Shown: positions 7,186 to 14,758 of the stretch, in pieces
Layout: each line of letters starts with the position of its first letter
Numbering within the stretch: position 1 is the stretch's first letter
Source of the DNA: Lachnospiraceae bacterium
GTDB taxonomy: Bacteria; Bacillota; Clostridia; Lachnospirales; Lachnospiraceae
Length of the DNA: 25,750 bases
Assembly (NCBI GenBank): GCA_014804185.1
Contig: JAAVAG010000012.1
Coordinates: forward strand, 1 to 25,750
Direction: 5' to 3'
Notes under the pieces: generated by a model
The model's input: the letters and a program-made list of their open reading frames with translations, nothing else
What the model was told of the DNA's origin: nothing
Databases searched by the model: none
Position numbers and translations under genes: made by a program

Positions 7186-9519
7186 ATGAGACGGAGTTTT
7201 ATGAAAAGAAATACCTGGGAACCAGTGTATCAGGAGCCTGCTTACAGGAGAAAGACTTACAGGGTACTTTCCCACAGAAGCCATTCTCGCAGAGAACAGG
7301 CCTATGTAAAGCGCACGTTTATCATGTTTTTGGCGACATTGCTTTATATGGAACTGATTTATCATCTGGCTTCCTTTGGGTTTAAGCTGATCAATCCTAT
7401 TCTGCTGATCCCGTCAGTGGTGGTTCTGGCAGGACTGGAGACTGCAGGCGTGGGTTTTTTCAGGAGAAGGAAAAACAAGGTGCTGCTCTGGATACTGCTT
7501 GCGGTGGATTATCTGATCTATGCAAGCCAGATGGTTTATCTGAGCATTTTCAAACAGCCCATGCTGATGGCGGTTGTGATCAATACCGGGCAGGATGCCG
7601 TGACCAATTACTGGCGGGAGGCGCTGCATGCCATTTGGCTGAACACGGGGTATCTGCTGCTTCTGGCCGTGCCCCTGCCGGTGATCGGATGGCTGCTGTA
7701 TTGCGATATTCTCAGAACAAAGAGCCACAAGGTGCAGGAACGCGTGGGCGCTCTGCTCTGGTCCGGAGTCGGACTTCTTGCTACGCTCCTGCTCTTTGTC
7801 ATAGGGTATTTTGCCAGGACGGAGTATTATGAGGCGTACCAGGAGTTTTATGATCCCTCTATGATTATAGAAGAATACGGTGTGCTGGCGTCGGTACAGA
7901 GAGATGTGCTGGGCGGAGCGCTTCCGGCTCCGGAATCTGCTATGGACGCCTGGGTGGATCAGAGCAAAAACAATGTGACGCCTCCTGAAAGCGCGGGTGC
8001 GGTGAGCGGAGGCGACGGAGAAAGCGCCTGGCTGCCGGAAGAGACGGAAACGGAGCCGGAGGTGGTGGTGGATACCTCGCCGAATGTTCTGCCCATTGAT
8101 TTTGCGGCGCTGGAGGAGATGGCGGACACCAAAGACCTGCAGAAACTGGTTTCTTTTCTGGAGGCCATGGAGCCTACCAATAAAAATGAATATACGGGTA
8201 TGTTTGCGGGATATAATCTGATCTATCTGACCGCGGAGGGCTTTTCCTCCTATGCAGTAGATGAACAGATTACGCCCACTCTCTATAAACTGGTGAATTC
8301 CGGCCTGGTGGTGGAGGATTATTATGTTCCTCTGTGGCAGACCAGCACCAGTGACGGGGAATATGTGAACCTGATGGGACTGATTCCGGATCAGCAGTCC
8401 AGCATGAGACGCAGTTCCGACAACGCGCAGCCCTTTTCTCTCCCGGCATATTTTGCCAAAGAGGGCGTGAAGAGTTTTGCGTATCATAACAATTCGCTCT
8501 CTTATTATGACAGGCACCGGAGCCATCCCAATCTGGGATATGATTTCAGAGCCAGCAAGCTTGGCAAACTGTCGGAGGCGGAGTGGGGCAGCCATGTGTT
8601 TGAGATGGAACATGCCAATTACTGGCCGGCCTCCGATCTGGACATGATGAAGGCCACCATACCGGAATACATATATCTGGATCGTTTTCATGTGTATTAC
8701 ATGACTGTCTCCGGACATATGAATTACAATTTTTCAGGCAACAAAATGTCCAGTCTGAACCGGGAGGCGGTTGCCGATCTGCCGTACTCGGAGGAGGGAA
8801 GGGCTTATATCGCTTGCAATGTGGAACTGGATAAAGCGCTGGAATATCTGATTGCAGAACTGGACAAGGCCGGGAAACTGGAGAAGACGGTAATCGTACT
8901 CAGCGCGGATCACTATCCCTATGATATGGATATGGGAAATCTGGAGGAACTGGCGGGGAAACCGCTGGACGGAACGCTGGATCTGTACCGGAACAGCCTG
9001 ATTTTCTGGAACTCCGAGATGGAGACCATAAAAATCGACAAGGTATGCGGCGCCATGGATCTGCTGCCGACGATTTATAATCTGTTCGGGTTCCAGTATG
9101 ATTCCAGACTTTATGCGGGACGGGACATGCTGTCCGACAGCCCGTCTCTGGTTATTTTTACCAACAGGAGTTTTATTACGGATACCATCGAATACAACAG
9201 AAAGACAAAGACCACCACGTCCAGGACGGGAGAGGCGGTGGATGAAGAGTACCTTGCGGCCATGCAGCAGCAGGTAAAGGGAATCTATGAGTATTCCGCG
9301 CGGATTCTGAACAATGATTTCTACCGCTATGTGGAAATGGCGCTTCCGGCGGATCAGTGGGAGCGTGCGCCCCAGATGCCTATAGAGGTGCCGGATCCTC
9401 CGGAACCTGAACCAGAGCCTGACCCTGTCCCCGAGGGGGATACAGACGGTGCGGGAACGGATGCCGGAGCGGATCAAAATGATGGACAACAGACAGGGGG
9501 AGCAGAGCCTCTTGGGTAA
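7186..9519 (+). CDS. LTA synthase-like membrane sulfatase-fold enzyme
   Basis: A 777-residue protein with about five N-terminal membrane segments, a linker, an extracellular sulfatase-fold domain and an acidic Pro/Glu-rich tail. It resembles LtaS/phosphoglycerol transferases, which move glycerol-phosphate from phosphatidylglycerol onto teichoic acid or glycolipid. Key residues match the LtaS pattern: Glu351 in LTAEGFSS, the nucleophile Thr388 in TSTSDGE, and Asp575-His576 in LSADHYPYD. The tail after about residue 735 is an acidic low-complexity stretch rich in PEPEP and ending in Asp/Gly/Gln. The start is uncertain: ATG 7186 has AGGAG only four bases away, and ATG 7201 is an alternative. A strong terminator follows. 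True LTA synthesis versus another glycerol-phosphate transfer cannot be decided. Confidence 0.88.
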   Translation: MRRSFMKRNTWEPVYQEPAYRRKTYRVLSHRSHSRREQAYVKRTFIMFLATLLYMELIYHLASFGFKLINPILLIPSVVVLAGLETAGVGFFRRRKNKVLLWILLAVDYLIYASQMVYLSIFKQPMLMAVVINTGQDAVTNYWREALHAIWLNTGYLLLLAVPLPVIGWLLYCDILRTKSHKVQERVGALLWSGVGLLATLLLFVIGYFARTEYYEAYQEFYDPSMIIEEYGVLASVQRDVLGGALPAPESAMDAWVDQSKNNVTPPESAGAVSGGDGESAWLPEETETEPEVVVDTSPNVLPIDFAALEEMADTKDLQKLVSFLEAMEPTNKNEYTGMFAGYNLIYLTAEGFSSYAVDEQITPTLYKLVNSGLVVEDYYVPLWQTSTSDGEYVNLMGLIPDQQSSMRRSSDNAQPFSLPAYFAKEGVKSFAYHNNSLSYYDRHRSHPNLGYDFRASKLGKLSEAEWGSHVFEMEHANYWPASDLDMMKATIPEYIYLDRFHVYYMTVSGHMNYNFSGNKMSSLNREAVADLPYSEEGRAYIACNVELDKALEYLIAELDKAGKLEKTVIVLSADHYPYDMDMGNLEELAGKPLDGTLDLYRNSLIFWNSEMETIKIDKVCGAMDLLPTIYNLFGFQYDSRLYAGRDMLSDSPSLVIFTNRSFITDTIEYNRKTKTTTSRTGEAVDEEYLAAMQQQVKGIYEYSARILNNDFYRYVEMALPADQWERAPQMPIEVPDPPEPEPEPDPVPEGDTDGAGTDAGADQNDGQQTGGAEPLG

Positions 9520-9541
9520 AAAGTTTGCCGACAAAAACAAC

Positions 9542-9566
9542 GGACATCGCACTCCGCGAGCTGTCC
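9542..9566 (+). other. Small inverted repeat before the terminator
   Basis: GGACA-TCGC ... GCGA-gc-TGTCC forms a bulged stem just upstream of the bidirectional terminator. It has no T-tract, so it is not a terminator by itself. Confidence 0.35.
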
Positions 9567-9579
9567 TTATGTGAAAAAG

Positions 9580-9624
9580 ATCGTCTGTGAGATCAACAGA
9601 TCTCACAGGCGATTTCTTTTTTGG
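9580..9624. terminator. Bidirectional terminator between convergent genes
   Basis: A 15-bp stem (9580-9594 with 9599-9613, one T-G pair) closes on a four-base loop. On the plus strand it is followed by TTCTTTTTT; on the minus strand by CTTTTTC. It serves the ltaS-like gene and the convergent DUF5721 gene, whose last codons lie inside the hairpin. Confidence 0.85.
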
Positions 9625-10096
9625 AGAGATATTTCATCAGAGCGTTGTCCCACAGACGGTCGGGTTCTTTGTCCATCAGAAAGGTATGAAAAGCCGTGCC
9701 TGTAGTCAGCAGAATTTTTTCGCCGTCGTACCGGACGGTGAGAACAAAAGCTTTGATCTGATCCGCTGTAACGGAAGCGTTTCCGCCGGAGAGGATGGAG
9801 GAAACGTGCTCCGGAGCCAGATGAAGTACGAATTTAAACTGCAGAGGTGTGTGCTTTCCCCTGATCAGGCCAAAAACCACCGGCCGCATGGACTTCCAGC
9901 CGACAAAATCATGTGTGCCGGTGGGAAAGGAGGCGGGATCGTCATCGCCGTAAAAGTTCCGCTGGTGCGTGCCGTCAATCTGGAACGTGCAGGCGGTTTT
10001 TATGGTAGCCTCTTCCAGCAGAAATATGTCAAAAATATCGGTAGCAAGAAGTTGATTCATAAATTGTTTCATGGAAGTGATCTGTAAGGCAAGCAT
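9593..10096 (-). CDS. DUF5721 family protein, function unknown
   Basis: A 167-residue protein that I recognise as resembling DUF5721, a family seen mainly in Clostridia. It starts MLALQITSMKQFMNQLL and has a conserved FQIDGTHQRNF segment, a GWKSMRPVVFGLIRGKHTPLQFKFVLHL core, and TTGTAFHTFLMDKE near the end. No signal peptide or membrane segment is seen, so it is probably cytosolic. I know of no assigned biochemical role. The ATG at 10096 is preceded by GGAGG at six bases, better than an upstream in-frame start at 10120. The gene is convergent with the ltaS-like gene and divergent from degV. Its 3' end lies within the bidirectional terminator stem. Confidence 0.8.
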   Translation of the reverse strand: MLALQITSMKQFMNQLLATDIFDIFLLEEATIKTACTFQIDGTHQRNFYGDDDPASFPTGTHDFVGWKSMRPVVFGLIRGKHTPLQFKFVLHLAPEHVSSILSGGNASVTADQIKAFVLTVRYDGEKILLTTGTAFHTFLMDKEPDRLWDNALMKYLSKKEIACEIC

Positions 10097-10155
10097 GGAA
10101 TTCCTCCCGGGGATAAGCATAAAAATAAATTGTCATACTTTTGAATTACCTTATC

Positions 10156-10184
10156 AGTATAGTATATTTGGGGCAAAATGTACA
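10156..10184 (-). promoter_or_regulatory. Candidate promoter of the DUF5721 gene
   Basis: On the minus strand TGTACA (10179-10184) and TATACT (10156-10161) are separated by 17 bases. The -10 is a good match and the -35 a 4/6 match. The region from 10097 to 10309 is otherwise AT-rich and non-coding; I see no clear degV promoter in it. Confidence 0.45.
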
Positions 10185-10309
10185 GAGTGATAAATATCTC
10201 TTTACATGCATATGGGAATGTGATACCATTATAAACGGTTTTAAATACTATATAAGAAAGTTTTTGATATTTGTATTTTATGGTAATGAAAACTGATTGC
10301 GGGAAAGGT

Positions 10310-11158
10310 ATGGATAGCAGTATGAATTTTAAAATCGTTGTGGACAGTTGTTGTGAACTGCCGGAGGAATATCGGAAAGACAAGAGATTTGAAAGTGTGC
10401 CTCTGGGGATCGAAGTGGGGGACTATTCGATCATGGATGACGAACAGTTTGATCAGAAGGTATTTCTGGAGAAAGTGGCTGCCTGTCCCAAATGTCCGAA
10501 ATCCTCCTGTCCGTCTCCGGAGAGATATATGGAGGCTTACCGTACAGACGCAGAGGATGTCTATGTGGTGACGCTCTCTTCAAAACTCAGCGGCAGCTAT
10601 GAGAGCGCCCAGTTGGGGAAACGTCTCTATTTTGAGACATATGGGGAAAAGAATATCTATGTAGTGGATTCGGAGTCCGCAAGCTGCGGGGAGACCCAGA
10701 TCGCCATGAAACTGCTGGAACTTGCCGGACAGGGGCTGGAATTTACAAAAGTACAGGAGGAAATCGACAGGTTCAGAGATGAGATGAATACGTATTTTGT
10801 ACTGGATAATCTGGAGACACTGCGCAAAAACGGCAGACTCACCGGGATCAAGGCGCTGGTGGCGTCCACGCTGAACATTAAGCCCGTCATGGGTGCGGAT
10901 AAGGGCGTGATTGTGCAGAAAGGGCAGTGCATCGGCACCAAAAAGGCGCTGATGAAGATGGTGGATATTATTGCTTCGGAGTTAAGAGACGGCGTGAATA
11001 AGACCATCAGAATTTCCCACTGCAATTGTCTGGAACGGGCACAGTCCGTCAGGAAGATGCTGGAGGAAAAAGTAAAGTGCAGGGGCATTGCCATTACGGA
11101 CACCGCTGGAATCAGCAGCATGTATGCCAATGACGGCGGCATTATCGTGGCTGTCTGA
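10310..11158 (+). CDS. DegV family fatty-acid-binding protein
   Basis: A 282-residue cytosolic protein of the DegV/FakB family, which binds a fatty acid and presents it to the FakA kinase for phosphorylation. Family marks are FKIVVDSCCELP at the start, SCPSPERY, the lipid-contacting SSKLSGSYESA, YVVDSES, and NDGGIIVAV at the end. The length is typical. No fakA gene is nearby. The start is not certain: ATG 10310 has GGGAAAGG directly before it, and ATG 10322 gives the more usual N-terminus. A short Cys-rich stretch (CPKCPKSSC) lies near residue 65. The gene converges on DUF1294 with only four bases between stops and no terminator visible. Confidence 0.9.
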   Translation: MDSSMNFKIVVDSCCELPEEYRKDKRFESVPLGIEVGDYSIMDDEQFDQKVFLEKVAACPKCPKSSCPSPERYMEAYRTDAEDVYVVTLSSKLSGSYESAQLGKRLYFETYGEKNIYVVDSESASCGETQIAMKLLELAGQGLEFTKVQEEIDRFRDEMNTYFVLDNLETLRKNGRLTGIKALVASTLNIKPVMGADKGVIVQKGQCIGTKKALMKMVDIIASELRDGVNKTIRISHCNCLERAQSVRKMLEEKVKCRGIAITDTAGISSMYANDGGIIVAV

Positions 11159-11162
11159 AATG

Positions 11163-11459
11163 CTATATGGTTAAAAAGCGAAACGGGGAATAGAAAAAGA
11201 GCAGAATCAGCAGAACAAGCTGCAAAAACAGGATCAGGGGCATTCCGTATACAAAACGCCATTTTCTTGTTTTATGACGGAAAGTATACATACCGCAGAT
11301 GGAGCCGATACTCCCGCCGATAAGCGCCACAATAAAGAGAGTGGTTTCCGGTATCCGGAAAGCTCCCTTTATTGCTTTGCGTTTGTCAATACCCATCATA
11401 ACAAACCCGATTATATTTAATATCAGGAAATAGGAACCGACAAATATCATAACCGCCAT
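11163..11459 (-). CDS. DUF1294 small membrane protein
   Basis: A 98-residue membrane protein matching DUF1294. A first hydrophobic helix precedes the family motif MGIDKRKAIKGAFRIPE, then GGSIGSICGMYTFRHKTRKWRF, then a last long hydrophobic helix. The function of the family is not established. It starts four bases after the argG stop codon on the same strand, so it is almost certainly read on the argG transcript. Its ribosome site is weak (purine-rich, within the argG end), which suggests translation coupled to argG. There is no obvious biochemical link to arginine. Confidence 0.85.
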   Translation of the reverse strand: MAVMIFVGSYFLILNIIGFVMMGIDKRKAIKGAFRIPETTLFIVALIGGSIGSICGMYTFRHKTRKWRFVYGMPLILFLQLVLLILLFFYSPFRFLTI

Positions 11460-11463
11460 AATG

Positions 11464-12684
11464 TCAGTTCTTTTCTTTTACTTCCTGCATTTTCATGGCG
11501 CGAACCTTGCAGGAGAGGCCGAACAGATTGATGAATCCCTCTGCATCGTGATGGTCGTACAGATCGCCGGTGGTGAAAGAGGCGATAGATTCATTATACA
11601 GGGAGTAGGGGGAGGTGGTGCCTGCTTTGATGATATTTCCCTTATAAAGCTTGAACCTGACTTCCCCGGTCACATATTCCTGGGTTTTTTCTATGAAAGC
11701 CTGGATAGCTTCCCGCAGCGGAGTGAACCATTTTCCCTCATAGACCACATCCGCAAGACGGTTGCCCATCTCTTTTTTCATCGTATAAGTATCCCGATCC
11801 AGGATCAGCTCTTCCAGCTGCTGATGGGCCTCCATAAGTATGGTGCCGCCGGGGGTCTCATAGACGCCCCTGGACTTCATGCCCACCACGCGGTTTTCTA
11901 CGATATCCACAATGCCGATGCCATGTCTGCCGCCCAGTCTGTTCAGCTCGCGGACGATATCGGCATATTTCATCTTTGTTCCGTTCACGGAGGTGGGGAC
12001 GCCCTTTTCAAAGGTCATGGTCACATATTCTCCCTCATCCGGCGCTTTTTCAGGCGTCTGTCCAAGCACCAGCAGATGCTCATAGTTCGGCTCGTTGGAG
12101 GGCTCTTCCAGTTCCAGCCCCTCGTGGCTGATATGCCAGATATTGCGGTCGCGGCTGTAGGAGGAATCCGCGGAGAAAGGCAGATCAATGCCGTGGGCCT
12201 TGCAGTAGGCAATCTCGGATTCGCGGGAATCCATGGTCCACTTGTCGTTTCTCCATGCGGCGATAATTTTGATGTCGGGCGCCAGTGCCTTGATGCCGAG
12301 TTCAAAGCGGATCTGATCGTTGCCCTTGCCGGTAGCGCCGTGGCAGATGGCGGCAGCGCCTTCTTTGCGTGCGATCTCCACCAGCTTTTTGGCGATCAGA
12401 GGTCTGGCCATGGATGTGCCGAGCAGATATTTGTTCTCATAGACGGCATTGGCCTGTACGCAGGGGGAGATATATTCTTCGCAGAACTCATCCACCACAT
12501 CCAGAATATACAGCTTTTCAGCGCCGCAGAATTTGGCGCGCTCCTCCAGTCCGTCCAGTTCCTCTTCCTGTCCGCAGTCGATGCAGACGCAGATCACTTC
12601 ATAGTCAAAATTTTCTTTCAGCCAGGGAATGATGGCTGTGGTATCCAGTCCGCCGGAATACGCCAGTACAACCTTTTCTTTCAT
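11464..12684 (-). CDS. argG: Argininosuccinate synthase
   Basis: A 406-residue cytosolic enzyme that condenses citrulline and aspartate with ATP to argininosuccinate, the penultimate step to arginine. The ATP-pyrophosphatase loop AYSGGLDTT lies at residues 8-16. Other family blocks are GATGKGNDQIRFE, SREGLE-like HISHEGLELEEP, GGRHGIGIVDIVENR, and SLYNESIASFTTGDLYDHHDAEGFINLFGL near the end. Length is as usual. ATG 12684 follows CGGAGG. It is transcribed divergently from pepF from a good promoter (TTGCAA-17-TATAGT) and is followed at four bases by a DUF1294 gene. argH is not adjacent, unlike many genomes. No clear ARG box is seen at this promoter. Confidence 0.97.
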   Translation of the reverse strand: MKEKVVLAYSGGLDTTAIIPWLKENFDYEVICVCIDCGQEEELDGLEERAKFCGAEKLYILDVVDEFCEEYISPCVQANAVYENKYLLGTSMARPLIAKKLVEIARKEGAAAICHGATGKGNDQIRFELGIKALAPDIKIIAAWRNDKWTMDSRESEIAYCKAHGIDLPFSADSSYSRDRNIWHISHEGLELEEPSNEPNYEHLLVLGQTPEKAPDEGEYVTMTFEKGVPTSVNGTKMKYADIVRELNRLGGRHGIGIVDIVENRVVGMKSRGVYETPGGTILMEAHQQLEELILDRDTYTMKKEMGNRLADVVYEGKWFTPLREAIQAFIEKTQEYVTGEVRFKLYKGNIIKAGTTSPYSLYNESIASFTTGDLYDHHDAEGFINLFGLSCKVRAMKMQEVKEKN

Positions 12685-12769
12685 TATAATGTTCCTCCGT
12701 TCCTGCCCGGTCGGCAGCAGCATGCTGCGGCAGGTATTTTGATATTGTCAGGTGATTTAATCTGTGGAC

Positions 12770-12798
12770 ACTATACAACATTTATTGCCAAATTGCAA
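12770..12798 (-). promoter_or_regulatory. argG promoter
   Basis: On the minus strand TTGCAA (12793-12798), a 17-base spacer and TATAGT (12770-12775) form a strong sigma-A type promoter. The argG leader is about 80 bases. Confidence 0.7.
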
Positions 12799-12826
12799 TA
12801 GCTGTTGCAAAGGGATGATTGCAATA
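12792..12826. repeat. Three TTGCAA boxes between argG and pepF
   Basis: TTGCAA occurs at 12793, 12805 and 12819. The outer two lie in identical ATTGCAATA strings and act as the -35 boxes of the divergent argG and pepF promoters. Because TTGCAA is a palindrome, a shared binding protein is possible. Confidence 0.5.
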
Positions 12827-12847
12827 TCGCCCCCCGTATGCTAAGAT
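12819..12847 (+). promoter_or_regulatory. pepF promoter
   Basis: TTGCAA (12819-12824), 17 bases, then TAAGAT (12842-12847). The predicted start falls at the first base of the operator-like array that follows. Confidence 0.65.
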
Positions 12848-12854
12848 GCACATG

Positions 12855-12878
12855 TATGACCATGGTCATATATGACCA
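12855..12878 (+). promoter_or_regulatory. Operator-like array of three 8-bp half-sites
   Basis: TATGACCA (12855-12862), TGGTCATA (12863-12870) and TATGACCA (12871-12878) are contiguous. Any two neighbours form a perfect 16-bp palindrome. The array begins at the predicted pepF transcription start, an ideal place for a repressor. The regulator is not known. Confidence 0.65.
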
Positions 12879-12901
12879 AGTAAAATATATGGAAGAAAGG
12901 T

Positions 12902-14716
12902 ATGGCGATAAGAATGGAACTTACATCCCGCAAAGACGTTCCCGTGGAACTGACATGGGATCTGTCCCTGATCTATGAAAAGGAAGAAGAACTGTACCGG
13001 GACGCGGAGGAAGCAAAGAGCCTTGCGCAGCGCATGGTGCAGGAATATAAGGGTAAACTGAACACACCCAGGGTCATAAATAAATGCCTGGACGATTACA
13101 GAGAACTGCTTCGGCTGATTTACCAGGTGAATCATTACTGCGAACTGGCGGTTTCCGTTGATTATTATGACTCCGGAAATCAGGAGCGCAGCGAGAAAAT
13201 GAGCCGTCTGTCGGCGGAAATCTCCAGTTCTCTCAGCTTTGTGGAAAGCGAGATTTCGCAGCAGGAGGAGAGCATGCTGCAGGAGACGGCAGCCATGGCC
13301 ACGGATAACAGATGTTATCTGCAGGATATTCTCCGGAGTAAACCGCATCAGATGCACCCGGAGGCAGAGCGCGCGCTGGCGGCGCTTGGACAGACATTTG
13401 GCGCACCCTATCAGATTTACAATATGGCGAAACTTGCCGATATGAAGTTTCCGGCCTTTACGGTCCGGGACAGAGAATATCCGCTGGGGTATTCCCTGTT
13501 TGAGGATGATTATGAATATGAGGCGGACACACAGGTCCGCCGGGCGGCCTTTGCCGCATTTTCCAGCAAACTGCGCGAATATGAAAATGTGACGGCTGCC
13601 GCTTACAATACCCAGGTGCAGACAGAGAAGACGATGGCGTCTCTGCGCGGCTTTGACAGTGTGTTTGACAGTCTGCTCTTTGAGCAGAAAGTGACCCGGG
13701 AAATGTACGACCGCCAGATCGACGTGATTATGGAGGAACTTGCCCCCCATATGCGCAGATATGCGCGGCTTTTGAAAAAAATCCATAAGCTGGACCGCAT
13801 GACTTTTGCCGATCTGAAGATCGCCGTGGACCCCGAGTACGATCCCAAAGTCACGATTCAGCAGTCCAGAGAGTACATAGAAAAAGGACTCTCCGTGCTG
13901 GGGGAGGAATACGTGGAAATGGTGCGGGCGGCATACCGTGACCGCTGGGTGGATTTTGCCAGAAATGCGGGGAAATCCACGGGTGGTTTCTGTGACAGCC
14001 CATACGGGAAGAATTCTTTTATCCTGCTGACATGGAACGACCGCATGGCGGATGTCTTCACTCTGGCCCATGAACTGGGACATGCCGGTCATTTCAAGGC
14101 CTGTAACAGTGCACAGTCCATCTACGATACAAATGTTTCGACTTATTTTGTGGAGGCTCCCTCCACCATGAACGAACTGCTGATGGCGCATTATATGCTG
14201 AAGACCGATTCGGACCCGCGGTTCCGCCGCTGGGTGCTCTCATGCATGATCGGAAATACCTATTACCACAATTTTGTCACGCATCTGTTGGAGGCTGCTT
14301 ACCAGAGGGAGGTGTACCGGATTGTGGACGGCGGCGGAAGCGTGAACGCGGAGACGCTGAGTCGTCTCATGAGAGAGACTCTTCGAAAGTTCTGGGGAGA
14401 AGATGTGGAGATCACGGAGGATGCGGCGCTGACATGGATGCGCCAGCCGCATTATTATATGGGACTGTATTCTTATACCTACAGCGCCGGTCTGACGGTG
14501 GCCACGCAGGTCTGCAGGAGGATAGAGCAGGAGGGGCGGCCCGCAGTGGAGGACTGGAAGAGGGTTCTGGCGGCGGGAAGCACCAAAGACCCTGCGGGGC
14601 TGGCTGCCATGGCCGGGGTGGATATTACGACGGATGAACCACTGAGAGACACCATTGCCTATATCGGCGGCATAATCGACGAGATTGAGAAGCTGACAGA
14701 GCAGTTGACGGCGTAA
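12902..14716 (+). CDS. M3 family oligoendopeptidase (PepF-like)
   Basis: A 604-residue cytosolic zinc metallopeptidase of family M3, cutting short peptides. The zinc motif HELGH lies at 390-394 in FTLAHELGHAGHF, and the third ligand is probably Glu418 in YFVEAPSTMNE. The C-terminal MRQPHYYMGLYSYTYSAGLTVA block is typical of M3 oligoendopeptidases, as is the length. ATG 12902 is preceded at one base by GAAGAAAGG; ATG 12914 is an alternative with better spacing. The gene has its own promoter with a palindromic operator and is divergent from argG. Peptide turnover supplying amino acids would fit this setting, but that is inference. Confidence 0.94.
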   Translation: MAIRMELTSRKDVPVELTWDLSLIYEKEEELYRDAEEAKSLAQRMVQEYKGKLNTPRVINKCLDDYRELLRLIYQVNHYCELAVSVDYYDSGNQERSEKMSRLSAEISSSLSFVESEISQQEESMLQETAAMATDNRCYLQDILRSKPHQMHPEAERALAALGQTFGAPYQIYNMAKLADMKFPAFTVRDREYPLGYSLFEDDYEYEADTQVRRAAFAAFSSKLREYENVTAAAYNTQVQTEKTMASLRGFDSVFDSLLFEQKVTREMYDRQIDVIMEELAPHMRRYARLLKKIHKLDRMTFADLKIAVDPEYDPKVTIQQSREYIEKGLSVLGEEYVEMVRAAYRDRWVDFARNAGKSTGGFCDSPYGKNSFILLTWNDRMADVFTLAHELGHAGHFKACNSAQSIYDTNVSTYFVEAPSTMNELLMAHYMLKTDSDPRFRRWVLSCMIGNTYYHNFVTHLLEAAYQREVYRIVDGGGSVNAETLSRLMRETLRKFWGEDVEITEDAALTWMRQPHYYMGLYSYTYSAGLTVATQVCRRIEQEGRPAVEDWKRVLAAGSTKDPAGLAAMAGVDITTDEPLRDTIAYIGGIIDEIEKLTEQLTA

Positions 14717-14758
14717 ACGGTAAGATACGGATGAAATAAACCACAGAGGTATATCAAA

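Noticed and set aside
10097..10309. Possible small RNA or riboswitch before degV
   Set aside because: The stretch is AT-rich with no convincing paired structure or conserved motif; only a DUF5721 promoter could be supported.
11461..12801. Long plus-strand open frame opposite argG
   Set aside because: argG is unmistakable on the minus strand; the plus frame crosses the argG promoter and has no recognisable domain.
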